A stretch of 64,000 nt of DNA from Struthio camelus (lineage: Eukaryota > Chordata > Aves > Struthioniformes > Struthionidae), in contig NC_090943.1 in the NCBI RefSeq assembly GCF_040807025.1, positions 7,550,356-7,614,355 of the forward strand, given 5' to 3'. The notes beneath the pieces are model-generated. The model searched no databases and was not told where the DNA came from. It saw only the letters and a program-made list of their open reading frames with translations. Positions 57,541 through 64,000 of the stretch are shown piece by piece. Every line of letters starts with the position of its first letter. Within the stretch, counting starts at the first letter, position 1. Both the position numbers and the translations under genes were made by a program.

Positions 57541-60500
57541 ACACATTTGCAGCTCAGGGACGGAGAAGGGGTTCTCCATAGCCACTGAAAATGCAAATCA
57601 GCCCAGCACAGGTTTGCCCTTGGGCTCTGTCTTTTCATCGGCTTCCTCCAGGTGGTGGTCCTCTGCCAGGTGGCAGGACCTGGTATGGCACCCCGGACGC
57701 AGGCACTAGAAGGCTCCATCTGGTCCACCGTCTCCATCAGCAGATTGCCTCAACTTCCCCGCGCTGGTCCTTGCATCTTCCCCCAGCTGCGCTTGCATGT
57801 TCAAAGCCAGGGCTAATCATGCCTGGGTTGCAGCATGCCTCTGGCATCCACCTAATTTCAAACATTTTCCGGGGGCAATTGCATCTCCAGTGAGCCAATG
57901 ACAGTCTTTCAAACTATCACAGCTTTTGCGCTAGTCTTTCTCATTTGCTCCCTCTGTAACAAAGAAAAGGGACTAAAAGGAAATCAACCTCATACTTCCA
58001 AGGAGCGAGTTTGCTGAGAAGGATTCAATTGCTCAGAGTTTTGACCAATGTGGGGGGAAAAACACAGTTCCTTGAGTGAAGATGCTGCTTGGTTCAAGAA
58101 AAGCAACTACTCTGCTGGCAGCGCTGCAGGTGGGAACCTGCTGCTTTATTTAACAGAAACACAGAGCTGCAGAAAATATTAAATGGTGGTTTTGCATACC
58201 ACAGTGCCCTGGATAAGATATTAAAACCCTTGTGCCGTCTTTCTTCTATCCTTCCCTTGCTGTTAACCGCCAAGATTGTTAATTAGGGCGTAGATGAATT
58301 ACTTTAAAAATCAGAGGTCCTTTCACCTCACCTACTCAGTACTGATTCTCCATAGCACTCACACCCCCTGGCTGAGTTATCCCACCCTTCAAGACAAGGA
58401 ATTGAGAAGGTGCCTCTACCCTGGGCCAGCAAGGCTCACATATATGTCTCCTGTCCTCAGCTCCTTTAGGCAGGACCCAGGCCCCAGAGGGGCCCAGGCT
58501 CCGATGTTTAAACATCATCCCACAGAAACGCTGTCCTGATACGATCTTAAGACTCAGTCACCCCTTAAATAGAAGGACACCAATGGCTTTGAGGGAGTTC
58601 CTAGAATAAAGCGGACTGTCAACTACTGGCATTTTTATGGCAAGGACAGACTTTACATAGGGTTCATCCTCTGCATGAAAGTGTGGTGTTTGTATTTTAA
58701 AGACTTGCTTATTTCTTCTCCCGGGACAGGGATAGATTAAGGCCAAATGAGCATCATCTTTCTGCTCATCAACAGCTAGGCCAAGCTCACATCCATTGTA
58801 ATTTGAGGCATAGTTCAAAAGAAATCATCTAGCTCTTTTTCCAGCCTCCCATTAATCATCTCTTTCACACCCCCTTTCTAACAGCTCTCCGATCCTTCAT
58901 TTGAAGCTGGATTGTATTAACATGCTCGAATGTTTTTAAGCCCATTCATGCTCAGAAAGTCTTCAAAATTTCCATGCTTTTTAGCCTCAGCTAAATCCCT
59001 AGGGGTAGTTTCTGCACAGCCAGGGCTTGTTTAAGCTTTCTCTGGATAGCAGTGGAGGTCACTGAGGTCACTGTGGACACTCCCACTGTTTTGAAGGTAT
59101 AGTCTTACAGGTTGAATTTTTAAATCGGGATAGGGCAGTTCTACGTGCTGAGCATCCCAGGGATCCTGGCGGAGGGCAGGGGGAGATGGCCCCTCACACA
59201 CAGCCTTTTTTGGGTCCTCATCCACGTTTGGCTGCTGTGCCTACATCCAAATCTAAGATTGCAGGAAAAAATATCTGGTGCATTTTATGCAACTCGCATG
59301 CCTCTGAGTGTAGGATTCTCTGTATAGTACACACAGCATGTGCAGCTGCAACCCAGCTCTCCATTCCCTTTGCGGGGGAAAATGTCCTCTGTTTTGTGAG
59401 TGACTCGATCTCTCCCAGGATCTCTGTAGTACCAGCCATCGCCAAAGGGAGGATGCTTGTGCTGGCCTTCACCTTTCAGACCATTTCTGCCCAAGAAAAC
59501 CCCTGCAGCTGGCCAGATGCGATGGTCAGCATGCCTTTGTTTCCATGGAAAAATTATTTAGGTGGGCTGTGATCTGCCCAAAGAATAAAATACTTCCCAT
59601 ATAGATAGGGATGGAGGTGTTTTATTCCCAGAACTGCAACTTGCCTTTCTTTCACTAGCTAATTTAGTCACTTCTGCCCTAGTCACTGACCTGAGGACAA
59701 AGCCATCTGTCCACTCTCCAGTAGCCTTCACATTATATAACAAAACTTCATGGGACAAGACATTGACGACCAAAATGAAAAGCACTTCCCATAACCACAA
59801 AGCTTTTTAAATTTCTCAAAATCCTTCTTTTACCTTTTTCCACTGGTACCAAGTCACCTCAGGACTTGATGTGATGGCTCCAAAGGAATTTAAATATCTG
59901 AGAGCCACTCTGATAATAACTTTTGACCAGCTTAGCTATTTTCATGAATTAGTTGCATCCCAAGTAGCTGTCCATTTAATGGCCACAAGTGAACAGCCAT
60001 AGGGGTAAATCCTTTCCGTGTCCACCAGGTAGCCCAGGTGCAACACTTCTGGTTTTAAAGGAGAGCAGATATTTTGTTTTCCATGCAATCCTGCTGCCCC
60101 CTGTGATTGAAATATATTCTCTTTTGTGGAGCATCACTCAAGGGCATCACTTGTTCTCACCGTAACATACAGGATCCCTCTTAGCAATGTTTCATTGGCT
60201 CTTTGGGGACTGTCTTATCTGCAGACTTGATTCACTGTGGCTTTATAATTGCTGCAGAGGAAACTGGTCTTGTCTGGTTTGAAAACAGGGACTGGAAGTG
60301 CGACCCAGCCACTCAATAGCAGTGAATGGTGCCCTCCTTCCCCACCCCTTCTTAATCCTCCCTCCAAGGCCGTGACGAACTAGCCCTACTTGCAGCTATT
60401 TTGGCTTGAGCCCATCCTAGGCATAAATCCTGATTGTTTTCCCTTTTAAATGTCTTAACCCTTTATAAATGCCTGCATATATTTTCAGGACTTCTGGAGG

Positions 60501-63500
60501 AGTAGTATATCTATTGTGCCTAGTCTGACATTTTCCTTCTAACTCTTGCAAACAATCTGTACCGGAAAGATTTTGCTTTTGCCCCAGTTACTCAAGACCA
60601 ATATATTTTTATCTCCACATTTATGTTTTAGAGGAACAAACCAAGAGCCTGTCACCACAAACGGTTCTCCAAAGCAAGTCTGCATATCAATGTAGCACTC
60701 AGCAGGCGATTTGGTCTTTTTTGCCCTTCAGGATGTGTATTTGTTGATGGACATTGCATGTGCTTCTGCTGAAGCTGACTGGTAGTTTAAATCTATGTCA
60801 TAAAGTCCTTAACTGCCTTTTGGAAAGCATAAAATACTTGCTTCTTCCTCCTCATCAAAACTGAAAGCCCCTCACTTCTTTTCTTTTCCTCTGGATGACT
60901 GGAATTTGAAATCCTGGATTTGGGATGCTGTTTTTGATAGCTGCCATTGCTTTTTCTGCCTATATGTCACATCTTCATGCACATATGATCCTAGACCATT
61001 TTGTATGAACATTTTGCTGCTAGAAAAGCTCCTCCTTCACAATAGAAACAATCCTCAGTGCGTTTTGCATCAGTTCTTTTGTCTCTGCTTTCTAAATACC
61101 TGCCTTTTCAGCTTTTCACTGCTTCACCCTTTGCTGCTGCTGACAGTGCTGTTCTGGGCCAGGTGAAGTTCTCCTCCTCCAGCAATCAGCAGTGGTTTAT
61201 GGCACTCGTAACGATGAAATTCCATCTGTCTCACAGCAGATCCCTAGGAGGTTTCTAATCAAACAACATTCAATTAGCCCCTCCAGCTCTGCTACATATT
61301 CCGACACATCATCTTGCTCCTCATCCTACTATGAAACTCAAAAGAGCCTACAAAATTGCCTGGCTGTGGCACATAATACTCTGCTACATCTTTTGTAGCT
61401 CTTCTAAGCATTTGTCTCCTGGTTTCTGAGGTTGCAACAAATTCCTTAAAGGTGAGTGGATTTTATTGCTACAGAAATCAATTTTCCTTGGTGTCTGTTG
61501 GTTCTTATCTGTAATCTTCTCTGAAAGAAAATTGTGGCCCAACTATTCACTATATTGCTGGCAATCCTCATTTTCTTCGTTAAGGGTCCCCATTTTTCCC
61601 AGAAGTTTCCAATCCCGGCTGTATAAAAGTGCTGCTCAGTTCAGAGAAGGCTCTTTACTCACAGCCTGGGAACTTGCTGCTTTGTTTAACCTGTTGCTTT
61701 GTTTAATTTGCTTAACTGCTTTACAAGCTCCTGCTCACAAGACAGAAAGTAGTGTTTAGTGGGGGGATAGGGCTTGACCCCGTGAAGCTTTGGGCATCCC
61801 TGCTTAACCCTTTGTATCTTCATTGCTATAGCTTTCCCTGTTGTCTCCAGAGAGTTATTGCAGTGATTCAGTAAGGACGCCCGGAAATGCGTGGAGCCAG
61901 ACTTGAGCCCTTGCCCTGCTTCAGTACTGCTGGGGCAGAGGCGCATTGATTTCTGGGTACTACAGCCACACAGTGCCTGAGTAATGGACAGATGACATGT
62001 GGCTTTAGGATTTCAGTTTAGTGTCTTCTAGGATCATTTGGTCTGAATTAGCAAAAAAGACATTTGTTTGAATTGTAATTGATGAGGACTGAAAAGCCAT
62101 GATAAGATCTGGAGTTATATGATATAATCTAGGCTCTTCCCCACACCACTGCTGGAGGTTAACAGGACTTTTCCAAACCTGCTAAGTGAACACGATAGAG
62201 CTAACATGATTGAGAGATATGCCCTTCCCACCCGCCAAGAAAAACCTTGTGAGAAATCAGGTAACATCATACTTGATACTAATGGAAGTTTTTGTAAGCC
62301 TATAAAAAAGGTTAGAATTAGTTTGGTAAAGAGCCGGTTGTTGCTTGGATAAGAGGCAATCTGAGGGACAGAAAAAGTTTTGGGCCATCTTTTATTTTAC
62401 GCAAACCTGTTCACCCGTCATTGGGTTCAGATGACGACCTTCCATAACCTACGTGCTGGATTTGGTTTGGAAGCAATGTCCCTTGAAAGGAGCTTCACAA
62501 GCAGCTATCCTATCTTGCGTGAAGCAGCTACAAGTGCATGGATCAGGTCAGAAGCTGGAGGCAGGTAAACTGCATTGTGTGCCACAAAAAGCACTTGATC
62601 TTCAGCAGCTACCTACCCAGCATTGCACGTCATTATCGATAAGAGGAAATACCAGAGGAGGAACAAATTACCTCGGAACTGTTTATCTTGTCTAGGTAGC
62701 CTGAAGACTACCCTTAAAGGGTCAGAGGGTAAAGGATGGTTCTGGACTCAGTTTTTGGCACAGTCTCTCTTTTCAGTGCAACACAAGGATAGACAGATTT
62801 AGTGAAGCATAGAACTGGGATGAGGCAGAGCAGGGCCCCTTCCAAGCTCTCCTGCTGATGGCCTCTGTGATCCTGATAAGTGACAAGTTTTCTCTCTGGC
62901 TCTGCCTTCCATCAGAAAAAATGGGCATAATATTTCCTCCCTCCAATGTCTTTCAGGTGTAACTTTAAGCTTTGCAGGCAAGGGTCTACTTCTTACCTTA
63001 TTTTTGATGTGCTGACAACATTGAAGAGTCCCTTCTCACTTCAGCTCTTTAGAAATGACCATAGCACAAATGTTAAGCACCAGTGACAGCTGAAAGCCTG
63101 TTTCCGTCTTATTTCCTTGAGCGTCAACAAATACTATAATGGCATCAAGGATGACACACCATGGCCCAACGTAACAAAAGTGACATAACGTGCTGAAGCC
63201 AAGGCATGACAAAAACTCAAGGCACACACAGAGCCATTCCTGAACCTCTGTTCATTTGGCAGGAAAAGGCAGGAGTAGTCCCAGTGAAGTGCCTCATGCA
63301 TTGCACATCTTTCACAAAGTTTCCAAAACAACTGAACCTTCAGCTTGGCTGGGTTTTGCCTGTCTCACTAAACTCCTCTGAGAACTAGAACAGTATCAAG
63401 AGGCAGGTAGGTAGACAGAAGGGGATACAAAGTGCTTTGCTGCTATGTTACTGTTTCAAATCCAATCTTGTGCAGTTCATTAGTAGTTAAGAGTCCTTGT

Positions 63501-64000
63501 CGTTTGGTTGTTTCATCACCGAACGAAGGGGAAGTAGTCTTAACCGCCATGCCTGAGAGGGCCAGTTCTGTAGGGCAGGACCTACAAGCCCACCCGGGAC
63601 CTTGGGTACCTGCGCACTGAGGTGGCCATGGCTAATCTGCTGTTAGTGCACTGAGCAGCTACACTAAAATAGGCTCAAAGCGAGCTCAGCTATGTCTTGT
63701 CCTTTGCCAAGCTCCTCTTTGACGACCCTGCGTAAACCGTACCAGGGGGATGAGCCAACACCCCAACTCCACCTCCAAAGGGGTCCGGCAGCCTGCGTTC
63801 TCCTCGGCCTTCCCTGCAGCTCTGCACTGCTGCCTGGGGACTCTCTCCCTGCTGACGATGAGGCTGTTTTTCTTCTGCAGATCAATAGGAAACTTCAGGT
63901 CTGTCTCGTTCTGACGGCACTAAACAATCGGCACTTCGATACTGCAATGACAGCTTCCTAAAATGCTCTGAGATTGATAGACAGGGCCAAACCCATGGGT
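57541..64000. other. Unique non-coding block at right end
   Basis: No gene, RNA gene or clear repeat is recognised. The GC level falls after 57900. 58500-61250 is pyrimidine-leaning, with several short chance frames. 60780-61400 is T/C-rich on the plus strand, suggestive of polypyrimidine intron-like DNA but without exon pattern. 63690-63960 is slightly GC-rich and has one exon-like acceptor called separately. Nothing else is supportable. Confidence 0.6.
63863..63900 (+). other. Acceptor-like site followed by short exon-like stretch
   Basis: 'gctgtttttcttctgcag' ends with AG at 63879-63880 and is a good match to a vertebrate 3' splice site. Eighteen bases later 'cttcag' is followed by GTCTGT (GT at 63899-63900), a moderate donor. 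The enclosed 18 bases would encode INRKLQ in one frame. Microexons of this size exist, mostly in neuronal genes, but one example with no partner exons is weak evidence. Confidence 0.15.

Noticed and set aside
57098..57544. 148-codon minus-strand open frame
   Set aside because: It lies within the CpG-rich island, has no domain or signal sequence, and conflicts with other equally long frames. Chance is the simplest explanation.
1..64000. A new defence, toxin, CRISPR or biosynthetic system
   Set aside because: The window is vertebrate non-coding DNA. No direct-repeat/spacer array, gene cluster or operon-like arrangement of frames was found on either strand.

Overview
This window looks like vertebrate nuclear DNA from a sauropsid, most probably a bird. 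The main evidence is one 5'-truncated CR1 LINE (about 6080-7779) ending in the avian-style tail 'ccttccaacctcagtaacacagtgattctg'-type sequence. Other support comes from several worn copies of palindromic 'gaagtcaatggga'-type repeats and a thin scatter of MIR-like SINE remains. Interspersed repeats are sparse for 64 kb, which fits a bird better than a turtle, crocodile or mammal. No species or chromosomal locus could be recognised.

I find no host protein-coding gene, no rRNA or tRNA gene and no CRISPR array. All long open frames are short for the region, lack recognisable domains, and are mostly chance frames in GC-rich or homopolymer-rich DNA. The only recognisable coding sequence is the dead reverse transcriptase of the CR1 element. 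The window is therefore intergenic, or lies inside a very large intron.

Layout: 1-6079 is unique DNA with weak repeat remnants and a 46-nt polypurine run. 6080-7779 is the CR1 pseudogene. 7780-21000 is unique DNA with two MIR-like remnants, a CRE-bearing AT-rich block and an inverted pair of SOX/TCF-like sites. 21000-32300 holds old repeat tails, a small family of related 25-31 bp motifs (24.75-26.03 kb) and two AT-rich blocks that look like conserved enhancers. 32300-48780 holds an 18-bp perfect palindrome, more worn palindromic repeats, a 23-bp tandem duplication, two AT-rich enhancer-like blocks and a CpG-enriched patch at 45.28-45.60 kb. 48780-55000 holds an A+C-rich strand-asymmetric segment, an extremely strong splice-acceptor-like tract and a MIR-like remnant. 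55000-57900 is the GC- and CpG-richest part and includes a likely CpG island (about 56.88-57.54 kb). 57900-64000 is ordinary unique DNA.

The likely biology is regulatory rather than coding: a gene-poor block with several candidate conserved non-coding elements and one orphan CpG island. I recognise no new enzymatic or defence system. The conserved-element calls are judgements from base composition and motif texture and need a cross-species alignment to confirm.
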